Part shown: positions 43,597 to 54,240 of the stretch, piece after piece
Numbering within the stretch: position 1 is the first letter of the stretch
How the letters are laid out: each line of letters starts with the position of its first letter
Assembly: GCA_964016985.1 (NCBI GenBank)
Contig: OZ024823.1
Location: 109,108,476 to 109,172,475, forward strand
Direction of reading: 5' to 3'
Source of the DNA: Anodontia alba
Lineage: Eukaryota; Mollusca; Bivalvia; Lucinida; Lucinidae
Length of the DNA stretch: 64,000 nucleotides
Position numbers and translations under genes: made by a program
The notes under the pieces: model-generated
The model's input: only the letters and a program-made list of their open reading frames with translations
Told to the model about the DNA's origin: nothing
Database searches by the model: none

Positions 43597-43609
43597 ATAT
43601 AAAGAGTAC

Positions 43610-44995
43610 ATCTGAGATCATGCTCCCATTATATAATTCATTTTTTAATTTAATTCTCGAAACAGGTATATTGCCTGATTCTTGGCTTGAAGGAATCATA
43701 AAACCCATATACAAGAATAAAGGTGACCCTCTCCAGCCTCAGAATTACCGGCCTATAACAATATTAAGCTGTTTTGGTAAACTCTTTACAGCTGTGCTTA
43801 ATTCAAGATTAAATAAATTTCTGAATTGTCATGATATTATAGAAGAAAACCAGGCAGGCTTCAGAGCTGGCTACTCAACCACTGACCATATTTTTGTTCT
43901 TCATGCTCTCACTGAAATTCTGAAATCTAAAAAATTAAAATTGTTCTGTTCCTTCATTGACTTCAGTAAAGCATTTGATTCTGTTTGGCGAGTGGGACTG
44001 TGGTCAAAATTACTTAAAAATGACATTAATGGAAAGTTTTTTTGTATTATTTATAACTTGAACCAAGGAATAAAGTCTTGTATCTCTTTTAATGGTAATC
44101 AGTCTAACTCTTTCCAAAGTTTTAGAGGGGTTCGGCAAGGGGAAAACTTGTCACCTGTTTTGTTTGCACTGTTCTTGAATGACTTAGAGTTTTTTCTTTC
44201 AACCAGAAATTGTTCTGGTATTGATCTTGAGTTTACTTCTGATGATGTAAATATGTACATTCAACTTTTTGTCTTGTTATATGCTGATGATACAGTGATA
44301 TTTGGTACAGATGAAACAGAGTTCCAGAACAATTTAAACGCCTTTTATGAATATTCTAACATGTGGAGGTTAGATATTAATTATGACAAAACAAAAATAT
44401 TGATCTTTGGTACACGTAATGATGACCGTTTCGATTTCAAAATGGGTGAGAATAAAATACAAATTTGTAAAGAGTTTAAATATCTAGGGACAGTTTTTAC
44501 TAAGAGCAGGAATTTTAACAAAGCCAAAAAACATAATTATGATCAAGCAAAGAAGGCAATGCATCTTTTATACAAAAGAATACGTAATTTGAAGTTACCT
44601 GTTGATTTACAGCTATTATTGTTTGACCAGACGATACTCCCTATAGCCCTTTATGCTTGTGAAGTATCGGGGTTTGAGAACATCCAACTCATTGAGAAAC
44701 TTCAAAATAAATTTTTAAGACATATCACAAATTCTAAGAAAAGTACACCAGTATATATGTTGTATGCAGAACTTGGGCATAAACCTATTAATATCAGTAT
44801 AAAAAATAGAATGATAGGATACTGGCTTAATATTATCAACAGTAAAGACTGTAAATTATCAAAACTGTTGTATAACGTACTTTTACATGAATATAATGCA
44901 GGAATCTTTCAGCATAAATGGATTCACTGTTTAAAAGAAATACTCATTTCAGTTGGACGTATAGATCTCTTCAATAAAGTTAATGTTGAAAATAC
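43610..44995 (+). pseudogene. LINE reverse transcriptase domain
   Basis: Open from the SINE junction into G2. Motifs: GIIKPIYKNKGDP, NYRPITILSCFGKLF, NQAGFRAGYSTTDHIF, SFIDFSKAFDSV (first Asp), GVRQGENLSPVLFALFLNDLE, LLYADDTVIFG (catalytic YADD, 44280-44291), WRLDINYDKTKILIFG, FKYLGT. The RT core is intact. The protein continues at 47041 after the pearl-like insertion; the codons spanning 44994-44995 + 47041 read Thr. Confidence 0.9.
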
Positions 44996-47040
44996 ACAAG
45001 AATTCCGCGGAAGGCGTCATCGCACCTGCTGGCGCAAAAGTCACAGGAGCCTCAATCAGAATGTGGTTATTAAATAAGTTTATTTCATTCTTAGCAGGGC
45101 TTACTTGGAAAACTGGGTTGAAAAAAATGTAGACAAAGTGCCTAGTGGGGCACATATATTCCAGGCCAGTCCCATTCCCTCTAATGGCTGTATCTTCAGC
45201 ACTGACTTTTCGTATCATACAGCCCAATGATAATGGAACATTGACGTAAAATGTGTAAAAGTCACTGGAGCATGAAATATAGGTCACGGTCACGGGTCAA
45301 GGTACCTGCTAATTCAGTACATCAAGAAGAAGCACAATGCAAGGTATGGTGGTTGTAGGCCTTATAGTTGAGGAGTTATCAAACATCAACGTAAAATGTG
45401 TCAAATATAGGTCAAGGTCACTGGGTCAAGGTACCTGCCAAGCCAGGGCAATGAGGTGAAGCACTATGCAAGGTTTAGTGGTTGTAGGTCTTATATTTGA
45501 GGAGATACCAAACATCAATATAAAATGTGTCAAAGTCACTGGAGTGCACAATATAGGTCAGGGTCACCAGGTCAAGGTACCTGTCGAGTCAGTACATCGA
45601 GAAGAAGTGCTATATAAGGTTTGGTTGTTGAAGGCCTTACAGTTGAGGACATATGGAAGGGTGACCTAAAAGGTGTAAAAGTCAATGGAGCGTGAAATAT
45701 AGGTCAAGGTCACCCAATCAAGGTACCTGCAGAGTCCGTACATTGAGGAGAAGCACTATGCAAGGTTTGATGGTTGTAGGCCTTATAGTTGAGGAGATAT
45801 TGAACGTTGACGTAAAATGTGTAAAAGGCACTGGAGCTCAAAATATAGGTCAAGGTCACCGGGTCAAGATACCTGCCAAGTCAGTACATATAGGAGAAGC
45901 ACTATGCAAGGTTTGGTGGCTAGAGGTCTTACACTTGAGGAGATCTGGAACGTTGATGTAAATTATGTCAAAGTCACTGCAGCCAAAATATAGGTCAAGG
46001 TCACCAGGTCAAGGTATCTGCTAAGTCAGTACATTGAGGAGAAGCACTTTGCAAGGTTTGATGGTTGTAGGCCTTATAGTTGAGGAGATATCGAACGTCG
46101 ACGCAAAATATGTCAAAGTCACTGGAGCGCAAATATAGGTCAAGGTCACCGGGTCAAGGTACCTGCCAAGTCTGTACATCTAGAAGAAGCACTATGCAAG
46201 GTTTGGTAGTTGTACGCCTTATAGTTGAGAAGATCTGGAACGTCAACGTAAATTGTGTCAAAGTCAATGGAGCGCAAAATATAGGTCAAGGTCACTGGGT
46301 CAACATATCTGCCAAGTCAGGAGGTCAGGGAGATGTGTCATGCAAGGAATGATGGTTGTTGTAGAATTGTAGTTGATTAGAATACTAACTTTTGACGTAA
46401 ATGTAGAACTTCGACATAACAGAACTGTTAAGAGACAGATGGACGGACGAATGGACAGACCAATGGAAAAGCGGGCACCTATGTCGCAAAGTCAGGAGGT
46501 CAGGGAGGTATTTCATACAAGGTTTGATGGTTGTTTAGTCTTGTAGTTGATTAGAATACTAACTTTGACATAACTGTCGAACTTCGACATAACAGAACTG
46601 TTAAGAGACGGACAGACAGACAGACGAACAGACAGACGAATGGAAAAGTGGGCACCTGTGTCGCAAAGTCGGGAGGTCAGGGAGATGTTTCATGCAAGGT
46701 TTGATGGTTGTTTAGTCTTGTAGTTGATTAAAATACTAACTTTGACATAAATGTCGAACTTCGACATAAATGTTGACAGACGGACGGACAAATGGACAGA
46801 CATACGGAAAAGGGGACGCCTATGTTGCAAAGTCAGGAGGTCAGGGAGATGTTTCATGCAAGGTTTGATGGTTGTTTAGTCTTGTAATTGATTAGAATAC
46901 TAACTTTGACATAAATGTCGAACGTCGACATAAATGTTGACAGACGGACGGACGGACGGACTGACGGACGGACGGATGGACGGACAGACGGACAGAAAAT
47001 CGGACGCCTATATCGCACCCTGCTACAAGCAGGTGCGATA
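44996..47040 (+). mobile_element. Pearl-like tandem-core element G2 inside the LINE
   Basis: It begins ACAAGAATTCCGCGGAAGGC and ends AGCAGGTGCGATA, close to G1 over its whole 2045 bp (core units about 146 bp, 45290-46320; later units with ACGG, 46320-47000). Flanks ..GAAAATAC / AAAATCATTG join with no duplication into an in-frame LINE sequence. Confidence 0.85.
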
Positions 47041-47506
47041 AAAATCATTGAAAGTACAAATTTCCAGAGCCCTGGTTGATTTACATATACAGGAATGGTT
47101 TTCTAAAATTGAATTGTCTTCTAAAGGAAAAAATTATTTATTTAAGCAGGAACTAAATTTTGAAAATTACTTAATAAATCTAAGCAAGAAACATTATAGT
47201 TCACTACTGAAATTTAGACTAAGTAATCACAGGCTTCCTGTTGAAACAGGCCGTTGGGAAAACATCCCATAAGATGAAAGGAAATGTAACTTATGCCCAA
47301 AAAACGATATTGGGGATGAATTTCATTACCTTTCTGCATGTGATTACTTTCATTCAGATCGGAAACAGTTTTTAAAATCTTACTTCTACAAGAGACTAAA
47401 TGTCATGAAGTTTAAAGAGCTCTTTTCTACCAAAGATACTCAAACACTTATCAATTTGGCTAAGTTTGTTGACATTATTATGAAGAAGTTTCCAGTGATG
47501 AATTAG
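47041..47506 (+). pseudogene. LINE C-terminal region
   Basis: Continuation of the RT frame: SLKVQISRALVDLHIQEW.., SNHRLPVETGRW, stop TAA at 47270, then in the same frame CNLCPKND.GDEFHYLSACDYF, a C-x2-C-x8-H-x4-C putative zinc motif typical of LINE C-termini, ending TAG 47504-47506. The TAA is a nonsense mutation; otherwise intact. Confidence 0.8.
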
Positions 47507-47910
47507 GTTATATATATGTATATAATTTAGTAAGGGGTGAAGTGAGCCAGTTTGCATGTGGTAATGGTTTGATTCCTCTAACAGTTTCTTATTTGTTCAT
47601 GGCAGCCAATTAACCTCCTGGTGAATGAGTGTGAAGCTGGTAGAGGTGATTGGATATTGTTTGTGTGTGAATTGTTTTTTTTTTTCCCTACTTACTTATT
47701 GTGTGTATGTGTACGCGTGTGCCTGCACACATGTATATGTGTGTATGTGCATGTGTGTATGTGTAGACAGTATGTGATGTATACAATGTGTATTTGTAAA
47801 CTTTGTTACTTGCTTTGGTCATTATGTAGTTTTTTGTGTTTTTTTCCTTCTCTTACGCTTCCTGCGTGTGGCCTGAGAAGTAGTTAGATTAATAAAGTTC
47901 TGTTCTGTTC
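47507..47910 (+). other. LINE 3' UTR
   Basis: It includes a TG-rich stretch (47698-47795), AATAAA at 47891 and the pentamer tail GTTCT repeated up to 47910. The frame over the TG repeat is not coding. Confidence 0.7.
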
Positions 47911-47924
47911 TGCTGTGGGTTACC

Positions 47925-48165
47925 AGACATAGCAATGTTTTTATAGAATTATGACTTAAGGGAAAGGCCACCCCTTACGGAAAAAATTACCCCTTAGCCT
48001 AAGGGTGGCCTTTCCCGTAAGTCATAATTGTAGACATAGCAATGTTTTTTATATGGGAAAGGCTACCCCTTACACACCAATTACCCCTTTAATAGCCTAA
48101 GGGGTGGCCTTGCCTGTAAGTCATAATTATATTAAAATATTTCTATGTCTAGCTTTGCATAGTCT
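47925..48165. repeat. Tandemly repeated palindrome
   Basis: AGACATAGCAATGTTTTTA-type starts occur twice. Each copy has GGAAAGGC.ACCCCTTA..TAAGGGTGGCCTT hairpins ending GTAAGTCATAATT. Closed by TTTCTATGTCTAGC. Probably one MITE with an inner duplication. Confidence 0.55.
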
Positions 48166-48648
48166 GGTAATAATGTGCTAATCTGAAACAATGTATTATC
48201 TTAAGTTTATGGCTCTGACAAACTTGAACATCCTTGACTTACTAAAAACTCAAACAAATGCATGCCAATCATCATCAAAAGAGAAATTGTTGACACTCTT
48301 CATCCAGGACAAACCGCAAAAAAAAAAATGAATGCTGGTCTTTCTATGCTCATATCTGCTTTATTTGGATTGGAAATGAAAGTTTTTGGGAATAGCATTG
48401 CCTGATTTTCAAAATTCTATCTGCAAAAGTGATAAAGAATTAAAAAAGCGAGAATAATTACCTGTTAGTTCACAGTTTTATTTTCGTAAGTCATGGTTGG
48501 TAGTTCTCGTAAGGATTTTCTTTGCATAACTTTTGATTATGCAGCTTTATGTGACTACCAGCTGTTACATTCTGTTGCTCAACATGTGCAACCAAGAGAG
48601 CCAATAGTTCATATGCTGGTATATCCGATTTCGGTCATATATTCCTCT

Positions 48649-48859
48649 TAACCCTTGTCCTGCTGAATAAATTAAGATGCCATGCCCTTTTCAAATTTTC
48701 AGCCAATCAGATTAATTGATCCACATCGTTGATGTAAATTCACATACTTACTGGCAAACAGTGTAGATCCAGATCAGTTGGCTTCAGAAGCCAACTGATC
48801 TGGATCTACACTGTTTGTAAAGGCAGTATATATCTGAGTTCAGCAGGACAAGGGTTAAT
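48649..48859. mobile_element. Family C MITE
   Basis: TTAACCCTTGTCCTGCTGAA..GGACAAGGGTTAA, centre CAGTTGGCTTCAGAAGCCAACTG. Confidence 0.75.
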
Positions 48860-48954
48860 GCTTCCTATTTACATGACGCTTCAGCGAATATTGGCTGACA
48901 ATTCATCACCATAAATATTGCATAAATATTTAAGGGTATTTGTGTGCATCAGTT

Positions 48955-49168
48955 CAACCCTTGTCATGCTGAATAAATTAAGATGCCATGCCCACTTTTA
49001 ATTTTCAGCCAATCAGATTACTTGATCCAGATTGTTGATATAAATTCACATACTTAATGGCAAAACAGTGGAGATCTAGATCAGATGGCTTCTTCAGAAG
49101 CCAAATGATCTGGATCTACACTGTTTGCAAAGGCAGGGTATATCCGGGTTCAGCAGGACTAGGGTTAA
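48955..49168. mobile_element. Family C MITE
   Basis: CAACCCTTGTCATGCTGAAT..GGACTAGGGTTAA. The left TTAA is mutated to TCAA. Confidence 0.7.
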
Positions 49169-50540
49169 TATGAGCTTTTAGGTATCTTTTAACTCTGAAT
49201 TGTTTTCTACACTGCTGATAATCAAAATTTTTTTTTTTTTTTTTGTTTTGGGACTGTGGGCTTCCCTGAACATATGATTAATGTTGTTTCAAATTGGCAT
49301 ATATCAATTTATTCTTGGATAAAAAAATGTCTTTTTTGATAAATACGGAACCTTTTAAAGTTATTCAGCCAAAATGTGTAAAGTAGGAGGTCTCATAATT
49401 CACTCCATAAATGTAGATATCCATGGGCCCCGAAATAGCATTCCCCGATTTTCAAATTTTTTCCTCAAAAAATTTATATAGCTCATAAAAGACAGAATGT
49501 GCAAAATTTGTTTTCCCTTTTGAGTCATCAAATTTCAAACCGGATGTTGATCTAATTGTTTTGCTTATTGAACCAATGATTATGCAATCGATCATTTGGT
49601 AGGCAAGTCATAATGTATATTTTTTTATGGAAAACTAGACCTATCATTAAAGGTGATAAAAACCACCCCTTCCTGCAAGCTACTTTTACACAACAAAATG
49701 GACTATGTGCCCTTTCAGCTCTGTAGACTAAAATAGATACTTACATAAACAGTGTAGATCCAGATGAGACAGCTCATAAGAACTGTCAAAAGAACTGTCT
49801 CAGGAGGATCTACACTGTAGACAAAAATAGATACATAAACAGTGTAGATCCAGATGAGACAGCTCATGTTTGCCATTCTGTTTTTGATTTTTGACTGACA
49901 TCCTTATTTGCAACAGTGCCAATTCAAAGATAGATGCATTCACTTTAGAAACTCAGGGGTGAAAGCTAGGTTTTAAACTCAAAACAAATTTTCTGTCACA
50001 CACTGCCTCTCATCTGGCCAAAAATAAAATTTTGTTTGTTTGCAATTGCCTACCTACCCACCAAAATCCTCCCTACCCAAAATATTTTTGACCATTTGGG
50101 ACAGCATTTTTTTTTTCTACATAGCAAATTTACTATGATCACCCTAAATAGTAGGACCAATGGGCCTGAGCAAAAGGTGCAGACCCAGATGATCTGGGTC
50201 TACACTATTTGCCTTTACACCTGCACATTTTGGGTACACCATCTGTGGGGAAAAATAGGTCTGTTCAAATTGTATGATGTTTCTGATTCAGTAGTATGGG
50301 TACTTATTTACTGTAACAGTGTGCAACATTTTATCTAGAATTTTGTAGTATTTGGGCTATTTTTACATTTTGCAGAAAAAAAAAGGCTGACCTGCCTACC
50401 CTAAGAAAAATTCATGGGTCAGCAACTGCAAACAAAGTATTTTTTATGCCAGGCCTCATCATGATCATTTCTGTGAAATAAGTAGTTTGCATCACAAATT
50501 TGGACAGGCAGATTAAAGCACCAAGAGCTGATAACCCTGC
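49169..50540. other. Mostly unassigned DNA with scattered MITE centres
   Basis: Two copies of AAACAGTGTAGATCCAGATG (49746, 49838) and AGACCCAGATGATCTGGGTC (50183) are C/M-type centre fragments. No gene or RNA recognised. Confidence 0.4.
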
Positions 50541-50554
50541 ATGGAAAAATGTAA

Positions 50555-50697
50555 AGGCTTAGCACTCTGAGTAAAATTTTCAGCAAATAATGGAGACAAT
50601 TTGGATGAAATGTCAAATCCTGTCTTCTGGGAAAAAATAAGAAAAAATATCGTCATTTTGCCTTCTGCTGAATTTGCCCAGAGAGTGATAAAGATTA
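50555..50697. mobile_element. Family B MITE, left arm deleted
   Basis: GGCTTAGCACTCTGAGTAAA..AATGGAGACAATTTGGATGA..TTGCCTTCTGCTGAATTTGC..AGAGAGTGATAAAG. Confidence 0.6.
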
Positions 50698-51294
50698 ATG
50701 TGACACATACACTGCTACTCATTTAGCTGATTATTTCTGTGGTTTCATTAAAATCTAACAAAATATGAAATAGTTTTGGTCACAAACAAGGGATATTTGG
50801 ATTTAAGAGCCAAAAGCAGATAACATAGATGCAAAAAATTAAGTCACACCATGCTGATCATTTCTGTGCAGTTTTATGAAATTTTTACAGAAACTGTAGA
50901 AATAGTCTGCATAACAAACTCAGACTGAGGGACTTGCATGCCATGGGCAGATAACCCTGCAAGGAAACAGGTTTTATGTCAAACATTGTCAATCATCTTC
51001 CTGATCATTTCTGTGAAGTTTCATGAAAATAGCAAAAACTGTAGAAGTTTACATCACAAACTTGGACAAAAGGACCAACAATCCAGTCAACCAACCAACA
51101 GACTGACTGACAGGATGACTCCTGTGTACCTCTTCCAACACTTTGCTGCAAGGAGGGTGGGAGGCATGTAAATAAGTAATTAGACATGACTGTGTCCAAA
51201 GTATACAAATTCCCCCGGTCTTTGCCTCTATGGAAACAACATCATGATGCATAAATTTCAATAACTGTTTTCCAAATGCTCAATCTCATCTGTT

Positions 51295-51830
51295 ATACAT
51301 TTTGCCCCTAGCTCCCACCCTAAGGCATGACCCAAGGGCCTCAAGCACAGAGTTGTAGGTCTGGGTGAGTGGCATACTAAATTTCAACTTCCTAGCAGAT
51401 ACACAAACCTACATATCAATATAAATTTGTATATAAACATTTGTTAGACTCTGGTTTTGTTCTTGTTGAGATTTTACAGCCCAGTCAACCCTATGGGGTC
51501 AGGATGAGCATGGTCAGTTTACCTAACCACACTTTTACTGAGCAGGCTTAGTCCTCTAAATGGTTAACCAGTATTGTGCGCATTCTTTCGCCAGAAACTG
51601 ACAATTGCCCTTCTTGAATCAGCGGAAGGGAGAGAATGACAGCAGAAAATATTTCATGATCAATTCTCCACGAAAGAATGTTGCTGACCCTGCGAGGATA
51701 GAACCCACAACCTCCTGATCACCAGTCGGCAAGCATCCGGTTGAGCCACTAAGGTCGGCTAGACTCTGGTTACAAATATAATCAGATACAGATGTAACAT
51801 CATAGCAAAACGCTAGATGACCCACAGCTG
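51295..51830. repeat. Repeat fragment (as 1196-1499) holding a SINE
   Basis: ACATTTTGCCCCTAGCTCCC..GGCATGACCCAAGGGCC..ACATTTGTTAGACTCTGG, resumed after the SINE by TTACAAATATAATCAGATAC. Same order as at 1196-1499. Confidence 0.5.
51457..51759 (-). mobile_element. SINE (type S), full length, 12-bp target duplication
   Basis: Reading the minus strand from 51759: a tRNA-like head (CTTAGTGGCTCAACCGGATG, box A; GTGGGTTCTATCC, box B), a body (AAATATTTTCTGCTGTCATT.., AGTTTCTGGCGAAAGAATG) and the tail AAATCTCAACAAGAAC. TAGACTCTGGTT flanks it at 51445-51456 and 51760-51771. Confidence 0.85.
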
Positions 51831-52079
51831 CCTTCTGTACTCTTTTAGAACTACATGTACAACTGGAAGAAATAACAAGCAAATAGGATAATTAACAAAG
51901 TGAAAATCATGTTAGCTAAACAATCATGTATCCAAACAAAAATGTCTAGATTATATGGAAAAATGACCATAAATGGTCATTTTTCTATATAATTTATACA
52001 TTTTTATTTGGATACAACACTTTTGAGGTCCACCTTCAATATGTCTTATATACAAACTGTCTTTTAATGTATCATCTTA

Positions 52080-52245
52080 TAAAATAGGTTCCAGTGTATT
52101 TTTATTTTTCCTAGAAAAACATTTCATGCAAATTATCTCCTTAGGAAAAAATCTGCCTTAAATGTCAAAGCCTATTTCTAGGAAAAATAAGAAAATATGA
52201 TCAATTTGTCATCTGCTGAATAAGCTCATAGAGTGGTAAAAGTTA
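52080..52245. mobile_element. Family B MITE, diverged
   Basis: TTTTTATTTTTCCTAGAAAA..TTATCTCCTTAGG..CTATTTCTAGGAAAAATAAG..TTGTCATCTGCTGAATAAG. Confidence 0.55.
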
Positions 52246-52249
52246 ACAC

Positions 52250-52425
52250 TCTCAGATGACAAACAGATTATGGCTTCTTATTTTCCCAAAAATAGAAATG
52301 GATATTTCATGCTAACTGTCTCCTAAGATACAAAAAATGCTACATTCTATATATTCTGGTAAAAATAAGAAAAAAATGTTTCAAAATGGCATGGGCTGGA
52401 ATTTTACCCAGCATGTTAAGAGTTA
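52250..52425. mobile_element. Family B MITE, diverged
   Basis: TTCTTATTTTCCCAAAAATAG..AACTGTCTCCTAAGATA..GGTAAAAATAAGAAAAAAATG..CCAGCATGTTAAGAGTTAA. Confidence 0.5.
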
Positions 52426-52679
52426 AAAATAATTATCATGGCACCATAACATAACATATCACTGATATCCCTATTGAGGAGGGGGTTCCAGTACCCAAAA
52501 GATATATTTTGGTGCAAAAATAAAGTTTCTTCTGAAAAGCAAAGCTAGTGATTGCACGCCAGCAGGGAAATGAGATGGGGAGAATAATTACAAAACATTT
52601 TGTGAGAAGGATCAATAACAACTTCTGCCTCACTCTCATTAAAAGAAATATCAGCCAGTTAATAAGTTTGAGAATCCAG

Positions 52680-52893
52680 TTAATGCTTAGAATGCTGGGA
52701 AAAAATTACAGCAAAAGACATTTTAAAATATTTCTCTTATTTTTCCCAGAAAATAAGATTTGACATTTCACACAAACTGTCTCCTAAGGAGACAATTTGC
52801 ATGAAATGTTAAAGCCTGTTTTCTGGGAAAAAAAAAGAAAAAATATCATCAACTTGTCGTCTGCCAAATTTGCCTAAAGTGTGGTAAAGATTA
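52680..52893. mobile_element. Family B MITE
   Basis: TTAATGCTTAGAATGCTGGG..CTGTCTCCTAAGGAGACAA..TTGTCGTCTGCCAAATTTGC..GTGGTAAAGATTAA. Confidence 0.7.
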
Positions 52894-52959
52894 AAGTCCT
52901 GGAATTACAGAACTTCAAAGAGGGTATTATTTCTCAATTTATATGGGCTTCTAGCAAAA

Positions 52960-53150
52960 AGGGGTACGGGCATATGCCAGCAGCGAAGCCCAGATCAGAC
53001 GTGCAGTCTGATCAGGGCTTTTGCTGTCCGCTGCCAGAATCATAGGATACGACAAAATGTATGAATAGAGAGCAAAGGCCTGGATGATACTTTGCGCATG
53101 CACAGCATGATCTGAATCTGCACATTTTGTGCAGCTTGGAAGGCACTTTT
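52960..53150. repeat. Interspersed repeat with CAGATCAGAC palindrome
   Basis: ATATGCCAGCAGCGAAGCCC, AGATCAGACGTGCAGTCTGAT as a hairpin, TTGCTGTCCGCTGCCAG, then GGCCTGGATGATACTTTGCG. Single copy here; ends unknown. The weak frame across it is not a gene. Confidence 0.4.
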
Positions 53151-53805
53151 TCACTTGACGTGGGACATATAATGATGTAATATAAAATGCTGGCTCTCTA
53201 TCATAGAAGAAAATAGCAGATGCTTCCCAGACAGAAGCAAGTCAGATTCCATTTTCCTAACTCTGCCCAAATACAAAAATACCAGTAGGCATTACTTTAA
53301 CCCTTAGAATGCTTATCACAATATTAGTGAAGAATTTTTTTTTTTTTTTTGTAAAAAAAATGGATCTGACATTTCACATAAATCATCTTCCAGAGAGAAT
53401 ATTTAAATAAAATGTCAAGTCCTAGTTTCTCTGAAAATTCATAATAATCAAAATTATCTTTTTTTTTTTTTTTTTTTTTTCAGAAAAAAATAAGGCTTTA
53501 ATGGTTTAAATGTCAAACCCTTTTTTTCTTTTTTGTTTTAATAACAACATGAAATAAAAGTGCTGCAAGCACTGCACCATGCCCCACTGCATTTACATCA
53601 AAACAAGTGCCATAACTCTGTCAAAAATAAAATGTGTTCTACATGTTATGTCCCTTTACATTGTTGCAAGACTTAAAGGAAATCTCTGAAACCATTTTCA
53701 AGTTACATAAAGGGCACATATACATAATTGTTCAAAGGGGGAAACTCGGCAGGTAAGTCAGTTACATGTACGGTTCTTGTGTACTGCAAATAATATCATG
53801 GTGAT

Positions 53806-54135
53806 TAAGTTGTCTGTGTTGAGGTTTTACGGCCCAGTCAACCCAATGGGGTCATGTCGAGCACGGTCAGTTTACCTAGCCACACGTTTACTGGGCAGGC
53901 TTAGTCCTCTAAGCGGTTAACCAGTATTGTGCACATTCTTTCGCCAGAAACTGACAACTACCCTTCTTGAATCAGAGGAAGGGAGAGAATGACCGTAGAA
54001 AATATTTCATGACCAATCTCTACGAAAGAATGTTGCTGACCTGGGCGGGGGTTGAACCCACGACCTCCTGGTCTCCAGTCGGACGGCACATCCAACTGAG
54101 CCACCGAGGTCGGCACTGAGCCACCGAGGCCGGCT
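53806..54135 (-). mobile_element. SINE (type S), full length, 13-bp target duplication
   Basis: Head CCGGCCTCGGTGGCTCAGTG with an extra 20-bp-like repeat of the first part of box A (CACTGAGCCACCGAGG.CGG twice), box B GTGGGTTCAACCC. ATATCATGGTGAT flanks it at 53793-53805 and 54136-54148. Confidence 0.85.
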
Positions 54136-54240
54136 ATATCATGGTGATATACATTTGCATAAAGTTTCAAGAAAATATCTCAAACAGTTTTCAAGTTACA
54201 GAGTGGACACAAATATATTACAGAAATTACTATTTTCAAA

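Larger units (their letters stand above)
41506..47910 (+). mobile_element. Non-LTR retrotransposon (APE-type LINE), 5'-truncated, with two nested insertions
   Basis: Order: endonuclease, linker, reverse transcriptase, Cys/His C-terminus, 3' UTR with AATAAA (47891-47896) and a (GTTCT)n tail. The 7-mer TGCTGTG flanks it (41499-41505, 47911-47917). Net of the SINE (43303-43596 plus one 13-bp target copy) and G2 (44996-47040) the LINE is about 4.05 kb. The copy is dead: a frameshift near 42770, stops at 43286 and 47270, and the insertions. The clade is not assigned; the RT has GVRQGENLSP rather than the CR1/L2 pattern GVPQGS.LGP. Confidence 0.85.

Noticed and set aside
43352..43714. Minus-strand 120-codon frame
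   Set aside because: Covers the SINE inside the LINE and crosses its target duplication; not a gene.
50036..50338. 100-codon plus-strand frame
   Set aside because: Low-complexity, crosses a MITE-centre palindrome, no motif or splice context.
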